A stretch of DNA of 40,820 nt. Origin: Nitrososphaerota archaeon. GTDB taxonomy: Archaea; Iainarchaeota; Iainarchaeia; Iainarchaeales; GCA-2688035. Shown here in pieces: positions 1 to 7,972 of the stretch (its first letter is position 1; every line of letters starts with the position of its first letter). The notes under the pieces are model-generated. The model was not told the DNA's origin. It did not search any database and saw only the letters and a program-made list of their open reading frames with translations. The translations under genes and the position numbers were made by a program. Where the stretch lies: assembly GCA_017610265.1 (NCBI GenBank), contig JAFCCH010000001.1, forward strand, positions 1 through 40,820. The letters are read 5' to 3'.

Positions 1-1
1 T

Positions 2-799
2 TCAACAAATGGAACAAAATTTTGGTTGAGTTTTCAACCAGACCAAAATGGCACAATGCTTTGGGCAATTTATAAGTTCTTTGAGAAAAAAAAGATACCA
101 AAAAAATATGTCACGCTTATAAAAAAACTCGCAAATGGATTATGCAATATATGGGACAAAACTCATTTTACAAAAAAGACCCAGGGTTTGTGGGAATACT
201 ATTACTGTTACCCTGATTTAGATGAGAACCATACTTATTCCTTGGCAGCTTGCGCTCAAGGCCTTAATCTAGCAAATAAGCTTATAACTAACAAGAGATG
301 GGAAATTGTTTCAAAGCAAATGGTAAAGCAAATCCAACAAAGATATGCTCAAAAACTCAATTATTTTACAAGGACAACAGGAAAGATCAAGCTTCTAAAA
401 ATTGATGCATCGCTAATAGGTTTAGTATATCCTTTCGATATTGTAAAACCTAACGATGAAAGAATGATTAAGACAATTGAGATTATGGAAGCTAAAATTA
501 TGGTCAAGACTGGCCTATTGAGGTATGAATATGACACTTATGATGCTTGGGCAATTGAAGGTGGTTACAGAGGAAAGGGAGCAGGAAGTTGGCCTTTGCT
601 CAATTTCTGGTTGGCAATTTATTATTATCAATCTGGAAACAAAAAGAGCGCTTTGTCATTGTATAATAAAACATTAAAACAATTTGAAGATTACATACCT
701 GAACAAGTTTTTGATAACGATATACAACAAACAGTAAAACCTTTAGCTTGGGCACATGCAATGTTTATTCTTGCCACAAAAGAGCTGGATTTAATATAA
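2..799 (+). CDS. GH15-family glycoside hydrolase, 3' part (partial)
   Basis: This is the C-terminal part of a glucoamylase/glucodextranase-type (GH15) enzyme, which hydrolyses alpha-glucosidic bonds in an (alpha/alpha)6 barrel. The frame is open to the first base of the window, so the true start lies upstream; a TTG at 26 is only an internal codon. Counting from that TTG, the motif QPDQNGTMLWAIY (residues 4-16) matches the family's helix-pair signature. GLWE (54-57) carries the expected general acid Glu57, and IPEQV (224-228) carries the expected general base Glu226. The stretch DASLIGLVYPF (127-137) followed by RYEYDTY is also typical of GH15. Both catalytic glutamates are present, so the enzyme is probably active. 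No signal peptide can be judged because the N-terminus is missing. Substrate (starch, dextran or trehalose) cannot be told from this part. Family call is firm, specificity is not. Confidence 0.85.
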   Translation, partial: STNGTKFWLSFQPDQNGTMLWAIYKFFEKKKIPKKYVTLIKKLANGLCNIWDKTHFTKKTQGLWEYYYCYPDLDENHTYSLAACAQGLNLANKLITNKRWEIVSKQMVKQIQQRYAQKLNYFTRTTGKIKLLKIDASLIGLVYPFDIVKPNDERMIKTIEIMEAKIMVKTGLLRYEYDTYDAWAIEGGYRGKGAGSWPLLNFWLAIYYYQSGNKKSALSLYNKTLKQFEDYIPEQVFDNDIQQTVKPLAWAHAMFILATKELDLI

Positions 800-942
800 G
801 TTCGAGTACGTCTTTGCTTCTCATTACCTTCCTGAAACTAAGCTCGCCACTCTCAATCTTATGTCTTGTATTTTGGTCAGCATTATTGCAAGCAAGCATC
901 ATTTATTGGACTGTGTCCCTAAACTGAACAACTGGTTAAAGC

Positions 943-1168
943 AATATATATTTCTGGCCATTTTTTCCTCAAAAAACATTAATTTTAATACCCCATTGTC
1001 ATTGGGTACTATAAGCAATGATAAGGTTAACACATGTTGACTGGTATTGACAAAAATTTGTAACTAATCCTTGGTCTTTAGAGTAGGATGGGCGGACTGA
1101 GGCATCCAAAAAAATTTGGATGAAATTTGCACTGTCTTCGTGCTCTTAGCACTTGACAGAGTTTTTTC
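943..1168 (+). ncRNA. candidate structured RNA with terminator-like 3' end
   Basis: The 449-nt gap between the GH15 gene and the hemerythrin gene has no plausible ORF but strong local structure. A TATA-like run AATATATATTT (943-953) could drive a transcript starting near 975. Downstream are TACCC/GGGTA (989-1008), a perfect 8-bp stem CATCCAAA/TTTGGATG with a 4-nt loop (1103-1122), and a compound hairpin CTGTC..GTGCT CTT AGCAC..GACAG (1132-1159) followed at once by six T residues (1162-1167). A second GGATG (1086-1090) could pair with CATCC (1103-1107) instead of TTTGGATG, giving two mutually exclusive hairpins. No known RNA family was recognised. It might be a stand-alone RNA, a regulatory leader remnant, or structured spacer. 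The rest of 800-1248 shows nothing I can name. Confidence 0.25.
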
Positions 1169-1248
1169 TAATTAGAATTTATGCGAAGTCATACTATTGA
1201 GTTCAAACGAAATGGCATTCTTGCTCGCACCAGTCCCGCGTGAGGGCT

Positions 1249-1665
1249 TTAGAAGTTTTGTTCGTAGGCAGGAAACAGAATGTCTTCCTCTATCTTGATT
1301 CTTTTGTCGACAGCAGCCCCAATTTCCAAAAATTCCTTGTTGAATTCTGGGTTCTCTCTTAGGGCTTTAAGCGAGTCTTTCTCGTATTTAGCAAAGAAGG
1401 CAAGAACAGTTTCTGCAATTCCAACCATTTCTCCTGAAAACTTTTTTCCCATTTCCTTCAATTCCTGTTTGTCAGAACTGTCAAATTTTGGGTAAATAAG
1501 CTTGTTTTCAAGGTCAAGGTGTGCTGAAAGAATTGTTCTAAGTTCCTGAAAATAATCTCTCAAATCAGGCACTGTTTCCTCTTTGGAGGCAATTGTTTCT
1601 TTTCCTGTTTCAAGCATTCTCATGATTTCTGCATGTTCGTTTCTTAGCTGTTGTATTAAACTCAT
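1249..1665 (-). CDS. hemerythrin-like (HHE) four-helix protein
   Basis: This 138-residue protein has the four-helix pattern of the hemerythrin/HHE cation-binding family, which binds O2, NO or a di-iron centre in the cytoplasm. Helix 1 has NEHAEIM, helix 2 HLDLENKLIYP and helix 4 IEEDILFPAYE, in the usual order and at the usual length. Two usual ligand positions differ: helix 3 reads GEMVGI where a His is expected, and helix 4 reads DKRIKIEE where the family usually has His before the EE pair. The iron site may therefore be incomplete. The start is the ATG at 1665; the frame continues upstream to 1806, but that extension overlaps the divergent lipoprotein and looks non-coding. A TATA-like box 23-31 nt upstream fits a nearly leaderless transcript. 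Confidence 0.75.
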   Translation of the reverse strand: MSLIQQLRNEHAEIMRMLETGKETIASKEETVPDLRDYFQELRTILSAHLDLENKLIYPKFDSSDKQELKEMGKKFSGEMVGIAETVLAFFAKYEKDSLKALRENPEFNKEFLEIGAAVDKRIKIEEDILFPAYEQNF

Positions 1666-1687
1666 AATAAAAACTAGTTTCAACAAG

Positions 1688-1696
1688 TATATTATT
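1688..1696. promoter_or_regulatory. shared TATA-like element between divergent genes
   Basis: TATATTATT lies in the 56-nt space between the divergent starts at 1665 (minus) and 1722 (plus). It is about 26 nt from the minus start and 33 nt from the plus start, so it could serve as a TATA box in either direction. Confidence 0.3.
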
Positions 1697-1721
1697 GTTT
1701 CGGAGGCTAATTTCTTTTTAA

Positions 1722-2096
1722 ATGAAGAAAACAATTGCAATTTCGTTTCTTTTAGTTCTTGTTTTAAGCGGCTGTCTTGCCTCTCAGGACATTGAGGCAA
1801 TTGCATTGCAGGCCGTTGACAAAAAGTTACAGCAAGAATGGGCTGATTCTTTTTTCAAAAATTGCTTTTTTGAGCAAACAACTCTAGTTTCGGAGCCGGT
1901 TGAAAATTCTTCTGCAGAGGTTTTTGTTTGCTTTAAAGAAGACGATGTTGCCCTTTGCAAGCAAACGGAATTCCTTGCATCTTACCTTATTTTAGTTAAT
2001 TCTTCTGGAAAGGCCGTTATTGTTTCAGAGCAGGGGCCTTTGCAGAACTTTTCTCAAGCAATAGAGTGCGGCGAGGACACTATCTTCTGGCAGTAA
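1722..2096 (+). CDS. small secreted lipoprotein, unknown function
   Basis: This 124-residue protein begins with a lipoprotein signal peptide: MKKT, a hydrophobic run, then a lipobox-like LSGC with Cys18 as the likely lipid-modified residue. The mature part has about 106 residues, contains several more cysteines (NCFFEQ, VFVCFK, ALCKQ, IECGE) that could form disulfides, and has no catalytic motif that I recognise. It is likely anchored on the outer face of the cytoplasmic membrane. It is divergent from the hemerythrin-like gene and is followed by an eight-T tract (2099-2106), the usual archaeal termination signal. Function unknown; the secretion and lipid-anchor call is reasonably secure. Confidence 0.7.
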   Translation: MKKTIAISFLLVLVLSGCLASQDIEAIALQAVDKKLQQEWADSFFKNCFFEQTTLVSEPVENSSAEVFVCFKEDDVALCKQTEFLASYLILVNSSGKAVIVSEQGPLQNFSQAIECGEDTIFWQ

Positions 2097-2098
2097 AC

Positions 2099-2184
2099 TT
2101 TTTTTTGCAAATCCTAAAATTTGGCATTGCTTAACCTTGTTTAAAAAATTAGAAGGAGTGGGAAGCAAAGCTTCCCCTAAAAAA
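2099..2184. terminator. convergent terminator region
   Basis: Eight consecutive T residues (2099-2106) follow the plus-strand lipoprotein gene. On the minus strand, downstream of the major pilin, six T residues (complement of 2178-2183) are followed by a perfect 7-bp hairpin GGGAAGC AAA GCTTCCC (2160-2176). Together they separate the two convergent genes. Confidence 0.5.
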
Positions 2185-2191
2185 TATTGTT

Positions 2192-2650
2192 TTATGGGCA
2201 GGTGCCGATTAATGGCTTTTGGCCTGTCTGCGTCTTGCCTTGAATGCCGCCAACAACGTTGTATGCTATTGAAACATCATATTGGTAGCTTGAGCCGCTT
2301 GAGCAGGCGATTCCTGTTGAACCCGTAACTGCACCGTTTGTGTCTCCGGCTGCAAGGTTTGCGTCCATAATTCCCATTGCTGTATTGTCAACAGTTATCT
2401 CGGTAACCTGAATCTTGTCTGTTGTCAGGTTTTGTAAAGAAAACGTTGCCTCTGTTGCCGTGCTTGTAACTTGCCAGTCTGTTATCGCAATTGGCGCGCT
2501 GCTTTTCCAGTAAGCCCTACTTTGGCTTTCTGTAATGCCTGTTGCAAGTCCTGGAAACCAACCCATTACTCCGACAACAACAAGTGCAATGACAATAATT
2601 ACTGCAAGAATAATCAGGTATTCTGTTGTGCCTTGTCCTTTCATATTCAT
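2192..2650 (-). CDS. major type IV pilin-like protein (class III signal peptide)
   Basis: This 152-residue protein has a textbook archaeal class III signal peptide: MNMKG, a likely prepilin peptidase cut after Gly5, then QGTTEYLIILAV with Glu at mature position +5 and a hydrophobic helix to about residue 35. The remainder is a Thr/Ser/Gly-rich beta-type head with a Cys pair (GIACSSG and GTCP-end) suited to a disulfide. It is the last gene of the pilus cluster and has its own TATA box (2702-2716) and a strong GGAGG (2658-2662) seven bases before the ATG, which fixes the start. A dedicated promoter and strong ribosome site suggest high expression, so this is the best candidate for the main pilus subunit. 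Confidence 0.85.
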   Translation of the reverse strand: MNMKGQGTTEYLIILAVIIVIALVVVGVMGWFPGLATGITESQSRAYWKSSAPIAITDWQVTSTATEATFSLQNLTTDKIQVTEITVDNTAMGIMDANLAAGDTNGAVTGSTGIACSSGSSYQYDVSIAYNVVGGIQGKTQTGQKPLIGTCP

Positions 2651-2701
2651 GGCTTTTCCTCCATTTAAGTTAATAAAAAATCTGTTTTAAGTTAGGTTTT
2701 T

Positions 2702-2746
2702 GTTATTTATAAACCTTTTTTGATAACGACTAATTGCTATCAAAAA
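2702..2746 (-). promoter_or_regulatory. promoter of major pilin with upstream inverted repeat
   Basis: On the minus strand GGTTTATAAATAACA (2702-2716) is a good archaeal TATA box about 52 nt before the pilin ATG. Directly upstream is a 9-bp inverted repeat, TTTTTGATA (2717-2725) and TATCAAAAA (2738-2746), which starts right after the stop codon of the platform gene. It could be the terminator of that gene, an operator over the BRE position, or both. Confidence 0.55.
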
Positions 2747-3784
2747 TTATATCCCAAGGAATTGCGAAAACATTAAGTTTGAAACAAAGAGGGCTGCAAT
2801 TGACACAATGAAAATAAGCGGACTGTATTTTAATCCCATTTTTGCCTTCCCCTGCCCAATAACTCCAATAAACATTCCTGCAAGAAGCGCGTTTCCAAAA
2901 AGAAGAATGAAGGAAACAATCATCATAAAGTCTGTAGTAATACTGAGTTCACTTGAGAGGAATGCAACAGAAGCGGTTTCTGCTCCAAGGCCTGTTGTGG
3001 TCTCTGCCTGAATTGAAGCAATCATGGTAAGGAACTGCATTGAAACAGCTAGAAGAAGCGGAGTTGCAATAATTATTACAAACGCAACAAAAATAACGTA
3101 CATTCTAGTGCTTGACTGCAGTTCTTTCTTCATTTCCTGGGTTTGCCTGAGGTCAAGTGCGCTTGTTTCAAGCAGCTTTGCAAGTTTGCCTCCGCTCTTC
3201 ATTGCCTGGGCAAAAAACGAAACTGATTCATTTAAAATGCGTGAATTAATTCTTACTCCTAATTGTGCCAAAGCTGATGAAAAACTTTTGGTGCCAAGGC
3301 TTTTTACAGAGGCAATTTTTACTTCCTCTGACAATGGCCCAAATTCCTTTCTTGCACTTGCCCTAAAGGCTGCAAAAGGAGTCATGCCTGCATTTATGTT
3401 GCTTGAAACTAACAGCATAAAGTCGGGCAAAATTTCTTCAACCATTGAAATCCGCCCTTCAATCAGGTAATAGGTGTGAAGGTAAACAAAGATGATTGCT
3501 ATAAACGCCAAAAGCAGGCCTGCTCCAAACGCTATCGCTAAGGGTGTAAGTAAAGTTGTAAAGTCAAGCACGAAAAAATATTGCCCAACTGTAAGAGGCA
3601 AAAGAAAACCTATTATACCTGCAAGTACTATCAAAATCATTCTTTTTCCAAGCCAGACGTCAAAGTCTTCGTTTATGCCTGCAAACCTTAGCTTTGGAAA
3701 GACTTTTTCCCGCCTTTTTTCCTGTGGAACAAGTTCGCACACTCTCTTGCAAGTTCTTGCGTAAGCTGCTTCAAGGTCCTTCAT
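2747..3784 (-). CDS. type IV pilus platform protein, T2SF/TadC/ArlJ-like
   Basis: This 345-residue membrane protein is a T2SF-domain platform component, which anchors the pilus in the membrane and contacts the assembly ATPase. Hydrophobic segments lie near residues 48-70, 77-107, 228-255, 287-313 and 320-343. The cytoplasmic T2SF domain lies between the second and third (VEEILPDFMLLVSSNINAGM through FAQAMKSGGKLAKLLE). Its start overlaps the stop of the second platform gene by four bases (ATGA), so the two are translated together. Two platform proteins of about 300 residues each recall the TadB/TadC pair of Tad pili rather than the single ArlJ of archaella. Family call is secure; exact orthology is not. 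Confidence 0.85.
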   Translation of the reverse strand: MKDLEAAYARTCKRVCELVPQEKRREKVFPKLRFAGINEDFDVWLGKRMILIVLAGIIGFLLPLTVGQYFFVLDFTTLLTPLAIAFGAGLLLAFIAIIFVYLHTYYLIEGRISMVEEILPDFMLLVSSNINAGMTPFAAFRASARKEFGPLSEEVKIASVKSLGTKSFSSALAQLGVRINSRILNESVSFFAQAMKSGGKLAKLLETSALDLRQTQEMKKELQSSTRMYVIFVAFVIIIATPLLLAVSMQFLTMIASIQAETTTGLGAETASVAFLSSELSITTDFMMIVSFILLFGNALLAGMFIGVIGQGKAKMGLKYSPLIFIVSIAALFVSNLMFSQFLGI

Positions 3785-4668
3785 GCAAACACCTTCGGAA
3801 TTCTGCTTTTAACAAATCCAATCAAAATTACTTGCATTGCAAATGCTCCAAAAACCATTAGAAGAACATGGGTTGGCCCAACTGATGCCCCACCAAGAGA
3901 GGAAAGAATTACTAAAAAAGTTATTCCAAGAGTTGGAATGGCTGCCGCAAGCAGCAGGTAAATCAAAATCCACAAATTTAATTCTGCTGCATAATCCTTT
4001 ATGGCTCTTGCCTGCCTATCAGAGAGTCTTTGCACAATGCTGCTTAGGGCGCCCTGTACTGAGGCTCCGCTTCTAAGGGATGCAAGAAGCTGCCAGGCCA
4101 TTTTTCTTAGGTAAATGCTTTTTGTTTTAAGAGCCATGCTTTCAATTGCCTTTGACTCGCTTTCTCCGCCGCTTATGTCCTTTGTCAATTCTTCAAATTC
4201 CTTGCTCACAATTCCATACTCTGACCTGCTGATATTAACCATTGACTTAAACAAGGAAACTCCGCTGCTCACCTGAATCAGCATGCTTTTCAACGCAAAC
4301 AAAAGCTGCTGGTCAATTCCTGCAGCATATTTCTTTGCCATTATTCCTGGATAAATGATGTGGAGGAAAAGTGCAAAGCTGAAGAAGGACAAGCCAATAA
4401 GGCCTGAAAGCATGCTGTTTTCCTGTGTCACAAGTCCGTCGCGCAAAAACATTAATGCATAAAAGAAAAAGAAGAACAATGCTCCGTAAAACAATGCACT
4501 GAAGAAAGCTGCTGTCAAATACTTTTCCGGAGAAATTTCAAGGTCTGCTTCCACCAAATCGTATTTTACGTTAAAGAAAATTCCAGCCAATTTTTCTCCA
4601 ATCCAAACAAAGTGCCTGTTTATCTTCATTGACCTTTCAATTGAGAAAAGCATGAACTTTACTCTCAA
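3781..4668 (-). CDS. second type IV pilus platform protein, T2SF/TadB-like
   Basis: This 295-residue protein is a second T2SF-family platform subunit. Membrane segments lie near residues 49-74, 85-109, 232-258 and 265-288, with the T2SF-type helical domain between the second and third (QQLLFALKSMLIQVSSGVSL, then LRSGASVQGALSSIVQRL). The start used here is a TTG that shares TTGA with the stop of the ATPase gene; an ATG at 4653 (residue 6) is a credible alternative. It overlaps the next platform gene by ATGA. The order ATPase, platform, platform on one strand implies one assembly machine. A heteromeric platform made with the 2747-3784 product is inferred from the tight coupling. Confidence 0.83.
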   Translation of the reverse strand: MRVKFMLFSIERSMKINRHFVWIGEKLAGIFFNVKYDLVEADLEISPEKYLTAAFFSALFYGALFFFFFYALMFLRDGLVTQENSMLSGLIGLSFFSFALFLHIIYPGIMAKKYAAGIDQQLLFALKSMLIQVSSGVSLFKSMVNISRSEYGIVSKEFEELTKDISGGESESKAIESMALKTKSIYLRKMAWQLLASLRSGASVQGALSSIVQRLSDRQARAIKDYAAELNLWILIYLLLAAAIPTLGITFLVILSSLGGASVGPTHVLLMVFGAFAMQVILIGFVKSRIPKVFA

Positions 4669-6575
4669 GAGTCATCACCAAACAATGTTTTTGGATCTGC
4701 ATTCTCAGCCGCTGCTTTTTTCAAAAGTTCTGGTTCGGAATAGAAAAGCTTCATTATTCTTCCAACTGAATCAATGTCGTTTAAGTTGTTTTCAATAGCC
4801 CACTGCAAAATGCTTGCCCTTTCCTCAAGGTCCTTAGTAATTTCGTCCTCAGTCATTCCGGTATGGAGATTAAGCCGCCTAATAAACTTTGTTGCAGGGT
4901 TAACATTTTCCCACTCGTCTGTCCTTGGATCCCATTTAAAAATTGTGTTAACTGAAAGTTGCTCTGAGCCGCTTACGCCTGCCTCAATTTCGCTTAATTC
5001 ATAGGTTCGCCTGACATTCTTTCTTCTATCTCTGTACTGAACTAGCACAAGGTCAACTGCCTCAATTTCAAGTGGGGGCAGGGACATTGGTGGTTCTGTC
5101 AGCCTCCTTAAAACTTCCTGGCTGCTGTCTGCGTGCAGTGTACTGTAAACGCTGTGGCCTGTGTGCATTGCTTCAAACAAAACCTCTGCTTCTCTTTTTC
5201 TCCTCATTTCTCCAAGAATAATTCTGTCAGGCCTCATTCTAAGCGAGGACTGCATTAAGTCAAGCATTGAAACCTCTCCAAGCCCCTCTGGGTTTGCATT
5301 TCTGGTTGTTAACGCCACCCAGTTCCAGTGCATGTATTTTGGAAGCATTAATTCCCTTACATCCTCAATTGAAATTACTCTGTGATATGACGGAATCATT
5401 GCAGTTAATGCATTGAGGCAGCTTGTTTTTCCTGAAGCAGTTCCTCCTGCAACAACAAGGCTCATTTCGTAATGCATTGCCATCCAAAGCAATGCAGCCA
5501 TTTCAACATTCATTGTGTGGCTTTTGCCGATAAAGTCAATTATTGTCCACGGCCTTCTTGAAAACCGCCTTATTGTAATCGTGTTTCCAAAACTGCTCAC
5601 AGGGCTAAGTGTTGCATTTACTCTGTCGCCTGAGGCAAGGTGTGCGTCAAGAATAGGATTCAATGTTGTAATTTGCCTTCCAATCTTTCTTGCAATCTGT
5701 GAAGCATAATTGAATATGTCGTCTTCTGACTGCATTATAATTGTTGACTGCATCCAGCCATATTTTTTGTGATAAACTGTTATTGGGTGTTTAGCACTAT
5801 TGATTGCAACTTCTTCAAGTTCGTTGTCTGCCATCAAAATTTCTACTCTCCCAAGGCCATACATTGAGTGAAGCAAAAGTCCTGCGAGAACATCAACAAC
5901 GCGTGTTGGACTTTCTCCCAAATAACTTTTCAATTCCTTTCTTGCAACCGAAAAAAACTTTTTCTTCAACAAAGCGCTTTTCTTTGAATCAGTTATTTCT
6001 GAAACATCTACTGGAATCTGTTCTGCAATATCTTCTTTCAATTCTTCAAAAAATGCCTGGGTGTAAGCGCCAATATATGGCGTCATCAGGTGATAGATTG
6101 GCCTTCGCTCTTCTTTCACTTGGTAAATTCTGGCGGTTGCCGGCACAAAATCAACTGAAAATTTGTATTCTTCCAAGAGCTTTCCTTCAATTCCGTAGCG
6201 TGGCACTGTTGGCAGTTCTTTTAGAAAAGAAATTGAGGGTTTTGCAGTAATAAGTGTTGGATAGTGGACATCTACAAGACCTTGCTTTTCAAGAACCAGT
6301 CCAACTCTTTCAATGCTTTCAACACTCCAGTTTAACTGGGTTGCAAGGCCTTGGAAGGACATTTTTTTGTTTCTTTTAATCAAGCCAACTAACTTGTCAA
6401 TTGGTGTTTCAAGCAAGGGAGACTTTGAGGGCTTTTGAACCTCTTCTTCCCCTGTTGCCGCTGTTTCAGAATCTACTGGAGCTTCTTCAACTGCTGTCTC
6501 TTCGGTTACAGGCACAGCCTCTTCAGCCACTGGTTCTGCCTGTTCTTTTACCTTTTTTCCAGCCTTTTTTGCCAT
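4665..6575 (-). CDS. pilus assembly ATPase (VirB11/TadA/GspE superfamily) with N-terminal winged helix
   Basis: This 636-residue secretion ATPase powers pilus assembly at the inner face of the membrane. The Walker A motif GGTASGKT is at 377-384, the Asp box ISIEDVREL at 401-409, a Walker B-like RIILGEMR at 451-458, and the His box segment MHTGHSVYSTLHADS around 470-484. Before the catalytic core there are an acidic low-complexity tail (about 10-50), a winged-helix-like domain (about 58-110, with FQGLATQLNWSVESIERVGLVLEKQGLV) and an N-terminal domain of the family (about 190-340). The winged helix is an unusual addition. The gene is followed by both platform genes with stop/start overlaps. A TATA palindrome at 6625-6636 lies upstream, so it may have its own promoter. 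Confidence 0.9.
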   Translation of the reverse strand: MAKKAGKKVKEQAEPVAEEAVPVTEETAVEEAPVDSETAATGEEEVQKPSKSPLLETPIDKLVGLIKRNKKMSFQGLATQLNWSVESIERVGLVLEKQGLVDVHYPTLITAKPSISFLKELPTVPRYGIEGKLLEEYKFSVDFVPATARIYQVKEERRPIYHLMTPYIGAYTQAFFEELKEDIAEQIPVDVSEITDSKKSALLKKKFFSVARKELKSYLGESPTRVVDVLAGLLLHSMYGLGRVEILMADNELEEVAINSAKHPITVYHKKYGWMQSTIIMQSEDDIFNYASQIARKIGRQITTLNPILDAHLASGDRVNATLSPVSSFGNTITIRRFSRRPWTIIDFIGKSHTMNVEMAALLWMAMHYEMSLVVAGGTASGKTSCLNALTAMIPSYHRVISIEDVRELMLPKYMHWNWVALTTRNANPEGLGEVSMLDLMQSSLRMRPDRIILGEMRRKREAEVLFEAMHTGHSVYSTLHADSSQEVLRRLTEPPMSLPPLEIEAVDLVLVQYRDRRKNVRRTYELSEIEAGVSGSEQLSVNTIFKWDPRTDEWENVNPATKFIRRLNLHTGMTEDEITKDLEERASILQWAIENNLNDIDSVGRIMKLFYSEPELLKKAAAENADPKTLFGDDS

Positions 6576-6624
6576 TTTTCATCATTCCCTGCCTTTGCAA
6601 TAAACGCTTTTCTGATTAATAAAT

Positions 6625-6636
6625 GTAATATATTAC
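6625..6636 (-). promoter_or_regulatory. palindromic TATA element upstream of pilus ATPase
   Basis: GTAATATATTAC is a perfect 12-bp palindrome with a TATA core. It overlaps the stop codon of the upstream minor pilin gene and lies about 50-60 nt before the ATPase ATG, leaving room for a 25-nt leader. Confidence 0.4.
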
Positions 6637-7526
6637 GAGCTTCCAAGCTCTATTTTTCTGTTAATTGCAACATCTGATTGAACATAATTCAAGTCGGCAT
6701 CGTAATACCATACAACCTCTTCTGTTGATGCAGCAAACTTTGCCTCAATGGAAATTCTAACAGAAACGTTTGGGGTTTGAATATTGTCCCTTACTTTTAC
6801 AGAATTTTCATTGCCTTGAACATCTCCAAAGCTTACAACAAGGTCGCCCATAACGCTTCCTTGAAAAGCAAACTCGTATTCATATTCCTGTGTCGGATCC
6901 TGGTCACAGATGCTTGTAACGCTTTCTCCAAAGTTGTCAGTATAACGAAGATTTACATTTACATCCCCGCCGCTGTCGCAGGTCCAAGCAGTTGAACCAC
7001 TGCTGTCATATCTTGCTCCGTCAACGTAAACATTTATGTCGTAAGTGAAAACTCCTGTGTCGCTTCCATCGTCCCTGAAAAATCTTACAAAGTTTTGATC
7101 GCCGTCATACTGGTGTGTGTAACGCAGACCGTTGTCAAAAACCATTTCGGCATTGCCGTCCAAAAGCCTGTCAAGTCCAAGGCTTATTGAGGCGTTCTGC
7201 ATTGTCCCATAATTGCCGTCAACAAAAATGTTATAATCAATTAACTGATACTTGTTTATATCTGCAGGGATCTTGTCCTCTAGCCCAATTGTCATAAATG
7301 TTCCTGCTCTTCCAACTGTTTGTTCCACTCCAAGAATTTTGCTAATGTCAAAGATTACGTCGTCTGCAACAAGGCCGGCTTTTTCAATTGGATAAATTGC
7401 ATTAATGTTTACTTCCCTGTCCTTAATCATTCCTTGGTAGAACACAGAGAACCACACAATGGTTATTACAATCAAAATTGTGCTGATTGAAATTACAAAA
7501 CCTTTTTTTCTAAAGCTGTGATTCAT
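6633..7526 (-). CDS. minor pilin-like secreted protein
   Basis: This 297-residue protein has a pilin-type N-terminus, MNHSFRKKG followed by FVISISTILIVITIVWF, with a likely cut after the Gly. It lacks the Glu at +5 seen in the major pilin. The rest is a beta-rich extracellular domain with repeated VDG/DGAR and Asp-rich turns and two cysteines near the middle (TAWTCDSG, SICDQDP). The start at 7526 is chosen because it forms an ATGA overlap with the stop of the preceding gene; an upstream GTG-type start at 7544 is possible. The position between other pilin-like genes and the ATPase supports a role as a minor or tip pilin. No closer function can be read. Confidence 0.72.
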   Translation of the reverse strand: MNHSFRKKGFVISISTILIVITIVWFSVFYQGMIKDREVNINAIYPIEKAGLVADDVIFDISKILGVEQTVGRAGTFMTIGLEDKIPADINKYQLIDYNIFVDGNYGTMQNASISLGLDRLLDGNAEMVFDNGLRYTHQYDGDQNFVRFFRDDGSDTGVFTYDINVYVDGARYDSSGSTAWTCDSGGDVNVNLRYTDNFGESVTSICDQDPTQEYEYEFAFQGSVMGDLVVSFGDVQGNENSVKVRDNIQTPNVSVRISIEAKFAASTEEVVWYYDADLNYVQSDVAINRKIELGSS

Positions 7527-7972
7527 GCTGTTTCCCTCACCCACATTTTCATTTCGGCTAAGTAGAAGTTAAGGTTTCCGTCGCTTTCGGTAAAAAAGCT
7601 TCTTTTTATCACTGCAAGGTCATCAAAGGTTTTGGCACAATCAGTTCTTAGAACAACAAAGACAGGATTTTTAAGGTCTGTTTCGGAATAGACAAATACC
7701 TCTGCACAAAGATTGTAGGGCAGGCTGTTCAAAAAAGACCTTATTTCAATTGTGCTTTTGTCTTCAACACTGGTTTCGAGTGCGCCTGTTTTGTCCAAAA
7801 CTGTTATTGCATCTCCAGCCGTTTCCTTTAGCAGGTTGCTGTTTCTTGCCCTATACTCAATTTCTCCGAGGAAAAACACGCTTGTTCCGATAAATATTAT
7901 CAAAACAAGGAGTGCGACAAAAGCATCAAGGGAAATCACAAACCCTTTTTTGTTTCTTGGAAAAAGCTTCAT
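7523..7972 (-). CDS. minor pilin-like protein
   Basis: This 149-residue protein has a class III-like N-terminus, MKLFPRNKKG then FVISLDAFVALLVLIIF, with an acidic residue (Asp) at mature position +6. The head domain has about 110 residues with two cysteines (NLCAEV and RTDCAK) that may pair. It overlaps both neighbours by ATGA (start at 7972, stop at 7523), so it is part of a strictly coupled string of pilin-like genes. A role as a minor pilin in the same filament is inferred from the N-terminus and the context. Confidence 0.75.
   Translation of the reverse strand: MKLFPRNKKGFVISLDAFVALLVLIIFIGTSVFFLGEIEYRARNSNLLKETAGDAITVLDKTGALETSVEDKSTIEIRSFLNSLPYNLCAEVFVYSETDLKNPVFVVLRTDCAKTFDDLAVIKRSFFTESDGNLNFYLAEMKMWVRETA

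Noticed and set aside
905-935. Sequence resembling an insertion-sequence end (ctgtgtccctaaactgaac)
   Set aside because: No matching inverted end, target duplication or transposase fragment is seen nearby.
1666-1806. N-terminal extension of the hemerythrin-like frame
   Set aside because: It overlaps the lipoprotein gene and promoter on the other strand, and the family begins at the ATG at 1665.
2137-2328. Plus-strand 63-residue frame
   Set aside because: It crosses a terminator hairpin and lies antisense to the pilin gene; the composition is not protein-like.
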